In this document: piece after piece, positions 14,972-21,962 of the stretch
How the letters are laid out: each line of letters begins with the position of its first letter
How positions within the stretch are numbered: position 1 is the first letter of the stretch
Assembly: GCA_030463445.1 (NCBI GenBank)
Contig: JAQGFW010008025.1
Location: 1 to 26,756 of the forward strand
Reading direction: 5' to 3'
Origin: Euplotes aediculatus
Taxonomy: Eukaryota; Ciliophora; Spirotrichea; Euplotida; Euplotidae
Length of the DNA: 26,756 nucleotides
Program-made: the position numbers and the translations under genes
Notes under the pieces: model-generated
The model's database searches: none
Seen by the model: the letters and a program-made list of their open reading frames with translations, nothing else
Told to the model about the DNA's origin: nothing

Positions 14972-14987
14972 TGTGACAAATGTTACA
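14972..14987 (-). promoter_or_regulatory. CRP-type binding site, tsdA-soxB
   Basis: TGTGACAAATGTTACA, a near-perfect palindrome of the TGTGA-N6-T(C/T)ACA kind. It lies between cydB and tsdA, 21 nt from the -7 box, as at the porin and peroxiredoxin promoters. Confidence 0.8.
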
Positions 14988-15043
14988 TATTAAAAATATT
15001 TTAGGATTATTTCGATAAATAAAGTGATTTTTTAGAGACGAAA

Positions 15044-16078
15044 TCAATAACTCGTTTCGTCGAGCTTGACTTTGCCTCTGAATGTCCAGAATACAAAAGT
15101 TGTGTATGAAAGTACCAACGGAAAACCAATCGCCGCAAAAAGCAACATTATTTTTAATGATTTTGCCGATGATGCCGCTTTTTGAATTGTTATGTTGTAA
15201 TCGGGATTGATACTCGAAATAATGATATTTGGGTAAAACGAAACGGCAACCATAAGCATCAACAAAGCAGTGACACCTGCCGAAGAAAGGAAAGCAAAAA
15301 AGTATTTTCGTTTAGAAATCAATCGGGTAATATTGGCTACCAATAAAATTGCTCCAATCGGCAATACGAATAGAGCAGGATAATCCTTAAAATCTTGGCT
15401 CATGTGTGGTAAGTACAGCCATGTAGCTACCGTAGTTATTGAAAACATCAAGACAAAAAATATGGTGGTATTTTTTACAAGAACCGTGAGTTTTGCATAA
15501 AGGCGATTCTCGGTTTTCATGGTAAGGTAGATTCCGCCGTGCATCATAAACAATGAAAGTGTCGTGATTGCGATTAGTATAGCATAAGGATTAAAGAAAT
15601 CAATAAGATTTCCGTGATAATCAAAGTTTTGGTCAATGGCAACTCCTTGAACCACATTGCCAAGCACCAAACCCAAAGCTAAAGAAATCATACAACTCGA
15701 AACACAATACGAAATATCCCAGAGTTTTCTCCACCAAAGCATGGGTTCTTTGCTACGAAATTCTATCGAAATTGCTCGCATGATGAGCATTACCAAAAAA
15801 AGAATAATCGGGATATAAAAAGCCGAGAATAAAGTACCATAAACTACCGGAAAACCCGCAAACAAAGCCCCACCACCAATCACAAGCCAAACCTCGTTGC
15901 CATCCCAAACCGGTCCGATAGCATTGAGTGCAATTCGGCGGCTTTCTTCTTTATTAAAAAACAAATGCAATGCACCTGCACCTAAATCAAAACCATCGAG
16001 GATTGCGTATCCTGAGAATAATCCGCCAACAATCAAAAACCACCAAGTAGATAATTCGATTCTGAGTATTGTTTCCAT
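15044..16078 (-). CDS. cydB: cytochrome bd quinol oxidase subunit II
   Basis: 344-aa polytopic membrane protein with the CydB N-terminal signature G-P-V-W-D-G-N-E-V-W-L (residues 55-65) and eight to nine hydrophobic helices. Subunit II supports the haem-bearing subunit I in reducing oxygen to water with electrons from quinol, without pumping protons. The start is one base beyond the cydA stop, so the two are co-translated. No cydX-like small ORF was recognised after it. In other bacteria cytochrome bd resists sulfide inhibition, which would suit a locus handling reduced sulfur; that link is inference. Confidence 0.93.
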   Translation of the reverse strand: METILRIELSTWWFLIVGGLFSGYAILDGFDLGAGALHLFFNKEESRRIALNAIGPVWDGNEVWLVIGGGALFAGFPVVYGTLFSAFYIPIILFLVMLIMRAISIEFRSKEPMLWWRKLWDISYCVSSCMISLALGLVLGNVVQGVAIDQNFDYHGNLIDFFNPYAILIAITTLSLFMMHGGIYLTMKTENRLYAKLTVLVKNTTIFFVLMFSITTVATWLYLPHMSQDFKDYPALFVLPIGAILLVANITRLISKRKYFFAFLSSAGVTALLMLMVAVSFYPNIIISSINPDYNITIQKAASSAKSLKIMLLFAAIGFPLVLSYTTFVFWTFRGKVKLDETSY

Positions 16079-16079
16079 A

Positions 16080-17456
16080 TCAGTTGTTATTTGGAATTAA
16101 ATTTCTTTTTGAACTCTCTTCACTTTCTTCTTCGTGAATTACCGTATAACCATGTTTGATTTTTTTATTGAGCAAATAAATAAAAAGTAGAAAAAGTAGC
16201 GAATAAACCAAAGTGAATAAGACCAACGAAAACATCACATGCTCGGCTGTAACCGATTTTGAGAGAGCATCGGATGTTCTCAACAATCCATAAACTACCC
16301 ACGGCTGTCTCCCGACTTCGGCGGCATACCAACCTACTTGATTGGCAATTTGTGGCAATAAAACCGCCCAAGAAAAGATGAACATCAACCACTTTTTATC
16401 GAAAAGATTCCCTCTAAACCAATAATAAACTCCCAAAAGAGTTAAGGCAATCAATCCCATGCCGATAGCAACCATCAAATGATACATTTGAAATACAAAA
16501 TTGACAGCGGTCGGCCTGACTGATTTATCGAATGATTTTAAGCCTTTTACGGGTGTTGTAAAGTCTTGATGCAGAAGAAAAGTTAATCCTTTGGGGATTT
16601 TGATACCCTTGACCTGTTCGGTTTTGGTATCTACCCACCCAAAAAGGTACATATCGGCCACGGCAAGCGAATCATAATGCCCCTCAAAAGCTGCTAATTT
16701 AGCAGGCTGATTGACGGCAACACCATCGGCCGAGCGATGACCCGTAAATAACTGAAGCAGAGCAGCCACAATAGCAATACTTAAAGCAATTTTGAAAGCA
16801 GGTTTGGCGATTTCGACATCACGTTTGCGGCGGATAAAGTAGGCATTTACACTCAAAACCAAAAATGAACCCGACAACATTGCCCCAATTACGACATGCG
16901 AGAGCCTATCCATACTCGAAGGATTGAAAACCATTGCCCAAAAGTCGGTGATGATGGCACGAGCCGCCATGCCTTGGCCTTCGATTACAAAACCTGCGGG
17001 TGTTTGCTGCCACGAATTGGCAACCACAATCCAGATTGCCGAAAAAGTAGAACCAAGTGCTACCATCAGCGTGGCTATAAAATGGGTTCGGTGGCTCACA
17101 CGATTCCAGCCAAAAAGCAATACCCCCAAAAAGCCGGATTCTAAGGCGAATGCAAAGATACCTTCGGCGGCCAATGCACTACCAAAAATATCGCCGACGT
17201 ATCTCGAATAAACTGCCCAGTTAGTACCAAATTCAAACTCCATAACAATTCCCGTTGCAACGCCAATCCCGAAGATTAAAGCAAAAATTTTAATCCAAAA
17301 GCGGGTCATTTGCTCATAAATTGGGCTTTTAGTTTTGAGGTATTTCCATTCCATCAAAACCAAAGTCCACCCCAAACCAATGCTCAAGGGTGGGTAGATA
17401 TAATGAAATGCTACCGTGAAGGCAAACTGTATGCGAGATAGTATTTCGACATTCAT
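16080..17456 (-). CDS. cydA: cytochrome bd quinol oxidase subunit I
   Basis: 458 aa from the chosen ATG. The frame opens earlier with a TTG at 17480, but M-N-V-E-I-L-S-R-I-Q-F-A-F-T-V-A-F-H is the classic CydA N-terminus, with His18 as haem ligand. Other family features: G-H-R-S-A-D-G-V-A-V-N-Q-P-A-K-L-A-A-F-E-G in the quinol-loop region and G-W-Y-A-A-E-V-G-R-Q-P-W-V-V-Y-G near residue 385. It is shorter than the 522-aa E. coli protein, consistent with the short quinol-loop type. A TATATTTG box lies about 20 nt upstream, so cydAB may have its own promoter as well as read-through from the rhodanese gene 76 nt away. No CRP-type site at the standard distance is seen here. Confidence 0.94.
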   Translation of the reverse strand: MNVEILSRIQFAFTVAFHYIYPPLSIGLGWTLVLMEWKYLKTKSPIYEQMTRFWIKIFALIFGIGVATGIVMEFEFGTNWAVYSRYVGDIFGSALAAEGIFAFALESGFLGVLLFGWNRVSHRTHFIATLMVALGSTFSAIWIVVANSWQQTPAGFVIEGQGMAARAIITDFWAMVFNPSSMDRLSHVVIGAMLSGSFLVLSVNAYFIRRKRDVEIAKPAFKIALSIAIVAALLQLFTGHRSADGVAVNQPAKLAAFEGHYDSLAVADMYLFGWVDTKTEQVKGIKIPKGLTFLLHQDFTTPVKGLKSFDKSVRPTAVNFVFQMYHLMVAIGMGLIALTLLGVYYWFRGNLFDKKWLMFIFSWAVLLPQIANQVGWYAAEVGRQPWVVYGLLRTSDALSKSVTAEHVMFSLVLFTLVYSLLFLLFIYLLNKKIKHGYTVIHEEESEESSKRNLIPNNN

Positions 17457-17532
17457 GGTGAAGTCATTTTGATGAACCAAATATAGTGATAAACTTAAAC
17501 CAAACAGAATTATTGCCCTACTATTTTAGGGT

Positions 17533-17928
17533 TTATTTAGGAGTTTGAATAGCAAAACCAGAAGCCTGCCAAGCATTGATTCCGCCTTCGAGATTATAGA
17601 TTTGTTTGAAACCTTTTTCTTGAAGAATCTGCCCTGCACCAATGCTTCGCCCACCAACGGCACAATAAACAAAAACGGGTTTCGATTTATCAAGTTTCTC
17701 GATTTCAGACTCAAAAGAAGGGCTATTGTAGTCAATCTGCACGGCTGAATTGATTATGCCTATTGCGACTTCATCGTTGGTTCTGACATCCAAAACGATT
17801 TTTTCAGGGCTTTTATCCATCATTTCTTTGAATTGATTGGCCGATAAATTAACCACCGATTGTTCTCCACCGCAATTCCACAAACCAATAATAGTCAATC
17901 CTATGAATAAATTTTTTAATAATTTCAT
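17533..17928 (-). CDS. exported rhodanese-like sulfurtransferase (probable lipoprotein)
   Basis: 131 aa. The N-terminus M-K-L-L-K-N-L-F-I-G-L-T-I-I-G-L-W-N-C-G-G looks like a lipoprotein signal with Cys19 as lipid anchor, although W-N before Cys is an unusual lipobox. The rhodanese domain follows (about 28-128), with D-V-R-T at 47-50 and the active-site loop C-A-V-G-G-R-S (Cys89-Ser95). Rhodaneses carry sulfur as a Cys persulfide; this one would work at the periplasmic side or envelope, near the TsdA and SoxB-like proteins. It lies 23 nt after the methyltransferase gene, so the two are probably co-transcribed. Confidence 0.85.
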   Translation of the reverse strand: MKLLKNLFIGLTIIGLWNCGGEQSVVNLSANQFKEMMDKSPEKIVLDVRTNDEVAIGIINSAVQIDYNSPSFESEIEKLDKSKPVFVYCAVGGRSIGAGQILQEKGFKQIYNLEGGINAWQASGFAIQTPK

Positions 17929-17951
17929 ATCCCTTAATTTAATAATTCGTA

Positions 17952-18548
17952 TTACAATTTTTTAGCAATCATCCTAACTACATGCCCTTTGCCTTGGTGA
18001 TAAAGTCCTTCGTCGAGTTCGATAACTTTGTCTTCGAGTAAGAGAATAGTCAGATTTTTGAAATCGTTTTCTAATTCTTCAGTCGTGAATAAGAATGCTT
18101 CATCTTTTGGTCCACCAGACTGATAAAACTTTTGATTTTTGTGGAATCCTTCAAAAATGATATAGCCCGATTTTTTTAGAGATTGTTCGATTTTTTGATG
18201 AAAATCCGAACGCAGTTCTGGCGGGAAATGCGTATAAAACAATCCAATGGCATCAAACAGATTTTGTTCCACAACAAAATCTGCTACATCCTTGACCTCA
18301 TATTTTAAACAAGCATCGTAGCGGTTGGCTAATTCAAAAGCCTTTACCATTCCTTCGATACTAAAATCAAAAGCTGTTACATCCCATCCTTTACGTGCGG
18401 CATAAACGGCATTTCGTCCTTCACCTTCGGCAGGGAGCAGAATCCGTCCAGCAGCCAGTTTGTCTATGTTTTCTTGAAAAAATTCATTAGGTCTTGTTCC
18501 ATAAGCAAAAGTGGGTGCTTTGTAGCGTTGATTCCAAAATTCTTTCAT
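17952..18548 (-). CDS. class I SAM-dependent methyltransferase (TehB/TPMT-like)
   Basis: 198-aa Rossmann methyltransferase. F-W-N-Q-R-Y-K-A-P-T-F-A-Y-G-T-R-P-N-E-F at the N-terminus and the SAM motif I variant I-L-L-P-A-E-G-E-G-R-N-A (36-47), then A-F-D-F-S (59-63), are typical of the small TehB/thiopurine methyltransferase-like group. Family members methylate tellurite, selenite or thiols. Flanked by two rhodanese genes in a sulfur locus, methylation of sulfide or a small thiol is a plausible role, but the sequence does not show the substrate. No signal peptide; cytosolic. Confidence 0.8.
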   Translation of the reverse strand: MKEFWNQRYKAPTFAYGTRPNEFFQENIDKLAAGRILLPAEGEGRNAVYAARKGWDVTAFDFSIEGMVKAFELANRYDACLKYEVKDVADFVVEQNLFDAIGLFYTHFPPELRSDFHQKIEQSLKKSGYIIFEGFHKNQKFYQSGGPKDEAFLFTTEELENDFKNLTILLLEDKVIELDEGLYHQGKGHVVRMIAKKL

Positions 18549-18628
18549 AAAGTCAGTTCAAATTAGGTCAAAAAATAGTAACGAAACACCCAATAGCAGA
18601 TTTAAACCACTTACTATAAACAAAGGTC

Positions 18629-18955
18629 TTAATAAGGCCAGCTCATAATTCCACCAGCAAGATTATATACTTTTTCAAAGCCAGCTTCAGTCATAATCAG
18701 GCAAGCACTACCGCTACGGTTTCCGCTACGGCAATATACAAGGTAAGTTTTGTCCTTATCAAGATTTGAAACCTGCTGAACAAAGTCTGGGCTCATTATA
18801 TCAATATTTACAGCACCATCGAGGGCTTCTTGATGATACTCAGCTGAGGTTCTCACATCAAGAATTACTGCATCTGGATTTTCGTTCATCAAATGATAGA
18901 ATGTCATGGCAGTGGCATTCTGATACGTTTTTATTGTTTTTAGAAAATCGAACAT
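18629..18955 (-). CDS. rhodanese-like sulfurtransferase (cytosolic)
   Basis: 108-aa single rhodanese domain without signal peptide. D-V-R-T-S-A-E-Y at 33-40 and the active-site loop C-R-S-G-N-R-S at 75-81 with catalytic Cys75. The six-residue loop after Cys with Arg at its start is the form that binds thiosulfate or persulfides. It is the intracellular counterpart of the exported rhodanese at 17533. It is downstream of the peroxiredoxin gene, separated by 59 nt that contain a GC-rich hairpin, so it may be partly co-transcribed with it. Confidence 0.88.
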   Translation of the reverse strand: MFDFLKTIKTYQNATAMTFYHLMNENPDAVILDVRTSAEYHQEALDGAVNIDIMSPDFVQQVSNLDKDKTYLVYCRSGNRSGSACLIMTEAGFEKVYNLAGGIMSWPY

Positions 18956-18983
18956 GATTAATATCGTTTAAGTTTTGAGAATC

Positions 18984-19004
18984 GGGTGGTAACACTTACC
19001 ACCC
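18984..19004 (-). terminator. GC-rich hairpin after the peroxiredoxin gene
   Basis: GGGTGGTAA (18984-18992) pairs perfectly with TTACCACCC (18996-19004), 3-nt loop, 11 nt past the peroxiredoxin stop. No T-run follows, so it may be an attenuator, processing site or mRNA-stabilising hairpin rather than a full terminator. Confidence 0.5.
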
Positions 19005-19014
19005 AGTTTAAAAA

Positions 19015-19662
19015 TTACAATGTTTTTTTAGCAAGATAGAAATCCATCATTTCTAAATCACTGTTGTTTCTCTCGATAAGAGCCTCAACGGTTTTTGGTG
19101 CAGGAATAATCACCTTTGCACCCGGTTCCCAATTAAGCGGCATCGCTACCTTGTGTTCGTCAGAGGTTTGGAGTGCCAAAAGACATCTTTTGATTTCTTC
19201 CATATTGCGGCCAACATTGAGCGGATAATACATTATCAATCTGATTTTACCTGTAGGGTCAATAAAGAAAACAGCTCTAACGGCTGCGGTTTCGCTTTCG
19301 CCGGGTTGGAGCATTCCCCAAAGTTTTGAAATACTCATATCAATATCGGCAACGATTGGGAATTTGAACAACACCCCTGAATTTTTACGGACATTATCTA
19401 CCCACGCAATGTGTGAATGAATACTGTCGATGCTCAAACCCATGAGTTTGCAGTTATGTTGGTCAAAAAAACTCTCTTGCTCGTTTGCAAATCCGCTCAT
19501 TTCGGTTGTACAGACTGGTGTAAAATCGGCAGGATGCGAAAAGAAAATTACCCAATTATCTTTATTGTATTCCGAAAACTTTATTTTTCCTGTTGTTGTA
19601 ACTGCTTCAAAATCTGGAGCTATATCGCCAATTCTTGGCATTTGGTTCACATGTTCTGACAT
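19015..19662 (-). CDS. 1-Cys type peroxiredoxin (Prx6 family)
   Basis: 215 aa. The peroxidatic motif H-P-A-D-F-T-P-V-C-T-T-E (43-54) has Cys51. The long C-terminal domain with P-L-N-W-E-P-G-A-K-V-I-I-P-A-P is that of the Prx6 family. R-A-V-F-F-I-D-P provides the conserved Arg. A second Cys in I-K-R-C-L-L-A-L is present, but no C-terminal resolving pair is obvious. The enzyme reduces hydrogen and organic peroxides; peroxiredoxins also react with persulfides. A CRP-type site with the same layout as the tsdA and porin promoters lies upstream, tying it to the sulfur regulon. Confidence 0.92.
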   Translation of the reverse strand: MSEHVNQMPRIGDIAPDFEAVTTTGKIKFSEYNKDNWVIFFSHPADFTPVCTTEMSGFANEQESFFDQHNCKLMGLSIDSIHSHIAWVDNVRKNSGVLFKFPIVADIDMSISKLWGMLQPGESETAAVRAVFFIDPTGKIRLIMYYPLNVGRNMEEIKRCLLALQTSDEHKVAMPLNWEPGAKVIIPAPKTVEALIERNNSDLEMMDFYLAKKTL

Positions 19663-19701
19663 TTCTGTATTTGTATTTAGATTATCAATTTATTTATGAT
19701 A

Positions 19702-19709
19702 CAAATTTA
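19702..19709 (-). promoter_or_regulatory. -7 box of the peroxiredoxin gene
   Basis: TAAATTTG on the minus strand, fitting TAnnTTTG, 39 nt before the start codon and 21 nt downstream of the CRP-type site. Confidence 0.65.
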
Positions 19710-19730
19710 GCCCGCCCTCAAAACGATTTC

Positions 19731-19746
19731 TGTGATAAAAGTTACA
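19731..19746 (-). promoter_or_regulatory. CRP-type binding site, peroxiredoxin
   Basis: TGTGATAAAAGTTACA, differing from the tsdA site at two central positions while keeping both half-sites. Its 21-nt distance to the -7 box is identical to the other two sites. Confidence 0.75.
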
Positions 19747-19822
19747 GTAGTGAAAAAATATTTGAAAAATCTATAATATTTTAATATAATATAGATTTAA
19801 GTAATGGATTATTCATTAAAAA

Positions 19823-19857
19823 ACCACAAAGTCATGAGATAAACACGTCTTTGTGGT
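19823..19857 (-). terminator. terminator of the crp-DUF202 unit
   Basis: ACCACAAAG pairs with CTTTGTGGT (9 bp) around a 17-nt loop. Read on the minus strand the stem is followed by TTTTTAATG. It lies 62 nt past the DUF202 stop. Confidence 0.7.
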
Positions 19858-19918
19858 ATAAATATTCGAGGAATATCCGATTATTACGTTAAAGCCTAAG
19901 CATCAGAATTTTATGCGA

Positions 19919-20218
19919 CTACTGAAAATACTCATCCTTAAAATTACCAATATGAATCTTGCTCTGATTGATTCTTCTTCGGTGAATGATATAATTAACA
20001 ACTCCATAAATGAACAATCCCGCCGAAAAACTAAAAAATAGATACTGATAAGCAATATCGGTTTTTATAAGATTTTCGATTGATAATCCCGCAACCAAAA
20101 AATACATTGAAGTTCGTAAAAATGCCAAAAAAGTAGATTGATTTGCCAAAATTGTTCGCTGAATTGCGAGCCTTTCACGCAAAATCAAGTCTTTGTTTAT
20201 TCGCTCTTCGTTTTTCAT
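19919..20218 (-). CDS. DUF202 (YidH-like) small membrane protein
   Basis: 99 aa from the ATG at 20218; the frame also opens at a GTG (20236) that would overlap the crp gene. D-L-I-L-R-E-R-L-A-I-Q-R-T-I-L-A-N-Q-S-T-F-L-A-F-L-R-T is the DUF202 hallmark (R-E-x-L-A-x-x-R-T...L-A-x-x-R-T), followed by two membrane helices and a short basic loop. The function of the family is unknown. It begins 11 nt after the regulator's stop, so it is in the same transcript and may be a membrane partner of that stress response. Confidence 0.82.
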   Translation of the reverse strand: MKNEERINKDLILRERLAIQRTILANQSTFLAFLRTSMYFLVAGLSIENLIKTDIAYQYLFFSFSAGLFIYGVVNYIIHRRRINQSKIHIGNFKDEYFQ

Positions 20219-20228
20219 GTGTGATTGA

Positions 20229-20870
20229 TTAAGCACTAAGTAGTTCTATTTTGTTCCGAGAGAGTTTAACTCGACCCATTTTTTCGAGTTGTTTCAACAG
20301 TCTCGAAATCACTTCTCTCGATGTCGCAAGTTCAATACCGAGTTCTTCGTGTGTGATATTAAAAACTGTACAGCCACACTGCTTTGATTTTTTTTGGAGT
20401 AATGCCACCAGTCTTTCGTCGAGTTTCAAGAACACAATCTGGTCAATTGCAGTAAGTAAATCATCAAACCTCCTCTGATAAGTCATAAAAACGAATTGTT
20501 TCCAAGATGAATATTTCGACATCCATTCTTCGACTTTTTCGGTCGGAATCATCAAAAGCGAGGTTTTCATATCTGCAACAGCCACTATTTCACTTTGTTT
20601 ATGATTGAGGCAACACGTCAAAGACATCGCACACGAGTCTTTATCGCCTAAGTAATAAAGTAACGCTTCTCTCCCATCATTATCTGCTCTCGAAATCTTG
20701 ATTGAGCCTTCTAAGATAATAGGTACCGACCTGATAAATCCGCCAGAATTAAAAAGAACTTGTCCTTCTTCAAATTCCTTGAATTTACCCACTTTAATCA
20801 TTTCTTCTAATAAACCTTGTTCAAATAATCCGCCAAATTTATTTCTTAGAAAAGATATGTCTAATGTCAT
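20229..20870 (-). CDS. Crp/Fnr-family regulator with cysteine-rich sensor region
   Basis: 213 aa. The cyclic-nucleotide-binding-like beta roll is at about 20-115, the dimer helix at 120-150, and the winged HTH at 160-210. The recognition helix T-S-R-E-V-I-S-R has Arg185, Glu186 and Arg190, spaced like the Arg-Glu-Arg of E. coli CRP that reads TGTGA. Cys80, Cys86 and Cys87 cluster in D-S-C-A-M-S-L-T-C-C, and Cys165/Cys167 form C-G-C near the HTH. The N-terminal Cys set of FNR is absent, so it is not a classical Fe-S FNR. Matching palindromes precede three local sulfur or redox operons. Sensing by thiol or persulfide chemistry is an inference. Confidence 0.88.
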   Translation of the reverse strand: MTLDISFLRNKFGGLFEQGLLEEMIKVGKFKEFEEGQVLFNSGGFIRSVPIILEGSIKISRADNDGREALLYYLGDKDSCAMSLTCCLNHKQSEIVAVADMKTSLLMIPTEKVEEWMSKYSSWKQFVFMTYQRRFDDLLTAIDQIVFLKLDERLVALLQKKSKQCGCTVFNITHEELGIELATSREVISRLLKQLEKMGRVKLSRNKIELLSA

Positions 20871-21203
20871 AGAGGTTTTTGCTTATTTTCATTGAAATTA
20901 GATAACATATTTTTAGGAAGAAAGAATTCAATAAAAAATCAATTTTATTAGTACAAGATATAAATTAGTTTACCTTATTCGTCAATAGCAACTACTAATA
21001 ATCAGGCGATTATGAATTCCAATTAACTATTTTCGATTAACCACATAAAACCTTACGAATATTCACTATTTTTTGATGTCGAAGTCCAAAAAATACAAAT
21101 ACTGCGATAAAATGACTCATTCAGATTAGGTAATTGAATTATTATCCCAAAACCGACAATATTATTTTTTTTAGATTGTTTTATACAAAACTGAAATATT
21201 CTT
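20871..21203. other. divergent intergenic region, nothing further recognised
   Basis: AT-rich spacer between the minus-strand crp gene and the plus-strand dehydrogenase subunit gene. No CRP-type palindrome at the 21-nt spacing and no full TTTG/TAnnTTTG pair was found before crp. No coding frame is credible. Confidence 0.4.
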
Positions 21204-21217
21204 TTGTAAGTTTACAA
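21204..21217. promoter_or_regulatory. TTGTAAGTTTACAA palindrome before the GMC pair
   Basis: A 14-nt palindrome (TTGTAA-GT-TTACAA) 35 nt upstream of the GTG start of the subunit 3 gene. It could be an operator; the binding protein is unknown. TTACA resembles one half of the CRP-type site, but the spacing is too short for it. Confidence 0.35.
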
Positions 21218-21252
21218 TTCAGTTTTAATAACCTTTAATCTATTAGAAATAC

Positions 21253-21903
21253 GTGAATAGACGTGATGCCTTACAGAGAGTTGCCATCCTGATGGGTGGT
21301 GCTGTTTCTGCTCCGACGATGATTGCTATGTTGGAGGGTTGTAAATCAAGCACGAGTGCAGCAACCGAAACCGCCAATTTTGCTTTTTCTGCCGATTACA
21401 AAAATCTCGTTTCTGAAATTGCCGAAATTATCATTCCAAAAACCTCAACTCCGGGGGCAAAAGATGCTGGGGTTGGCCCATTTATAGAAATGATGCTCAA
21501 AGATTGCTATAAGCCATCACAACAAGAGCATTTTGTAAAAGGACTTGATGCCCTCGAAGAAGAAGCCAAGAAAGTAGGCGGAAAAAGCTTTTTAGAGTGT
21601 TCTAAAGAACAACAAACTGTTGTATTGACTACTTTTGAACAAAAAGCAAAAGAAGAAGCCAAAGCAAATGAGGCTTCGGCTGGCAAAAAAATGGTTGATG
21701 CCGAAACTGGTCTAACCAAAGAGTCAAAAGGTAAAGCAGAAGCCCCCCCTACTCCATTTTTTAGTCTGATGAAGGAACTTACATTGCTTGGTTATTTTAC
21801 ATCTGAAGCGGGTGCTAAAAATGCTTTAGCCTATGTCGAAGTGCCAGGTCGCTACGAAGGTTGTGTAAAAATGGAACCAGGACAGAAGGTCTGGGCTTTG
21901 TAA
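21253..21903 (+). CDS. gluconate 2-dehydrogenase subunit 3-like protein (Tat signal)
   Basis: 216 aa from a GTG start. N-R-R-D-A-L-Q-R-V-A-I-L-M-G-G-A-V-S-A is a twin-arginine signal, and L-E-G-C-K-S-S may put a lipid-type Cys after it. The body has I-A-E-I-I-I-P-K-T-S-T-P-G-A-K-D-A-G-V-G-P-F-I-E, the signature of the gluconate 2-dehydrogenase subunit 3 family. A charged Lys/Glu/Ala-rich insert covers about 130-165. Subunit 3 accompanies a GMC flavoprotein, carries it through the Tat system and stabilises it. The GMC gene follows 59 nt downstream. Confidence 0.85.
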   Translation: MNRRDALQRVAILMGGAVSAPTMIAMLEGCKSSTSAATETANFAFSADYKNLVSEIAEIIIPKTSTPGAKDAGVGPFIEMMLKDCYKPSQQEHFVKGLDALEEEAKKVGGKSFLECSKEQQTVVLTTFEQKAKEEAKANEASAGKKMVDAETGLTKESKGKAEAPPTPFFSLMKELTLLGYFTSEAGAKNALAYVEVPGRYEGCVKMEPGQKVWAL

Positions 21904-21962
21904 GATTAAGCATAACGATAATAAACTAACCTATTTTAAGGCAAAAAATTGAACTAAGAGAA

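Noticed and set aside
17478-17500. TGATAAACTTAAA near the cydA start as a fourth CRP-type site
   Set aside because: It is one base too short, its right half does not match TTACA, and it overlaps the region just upstream of the TATATTTG box instead of lying 21 nt from it.
20219-20236. GTG at 20236 as the DUF202 start
   Set aside because: The ATG at 20218 lies just before the conserved region and avoids overlap with the regulator gene.
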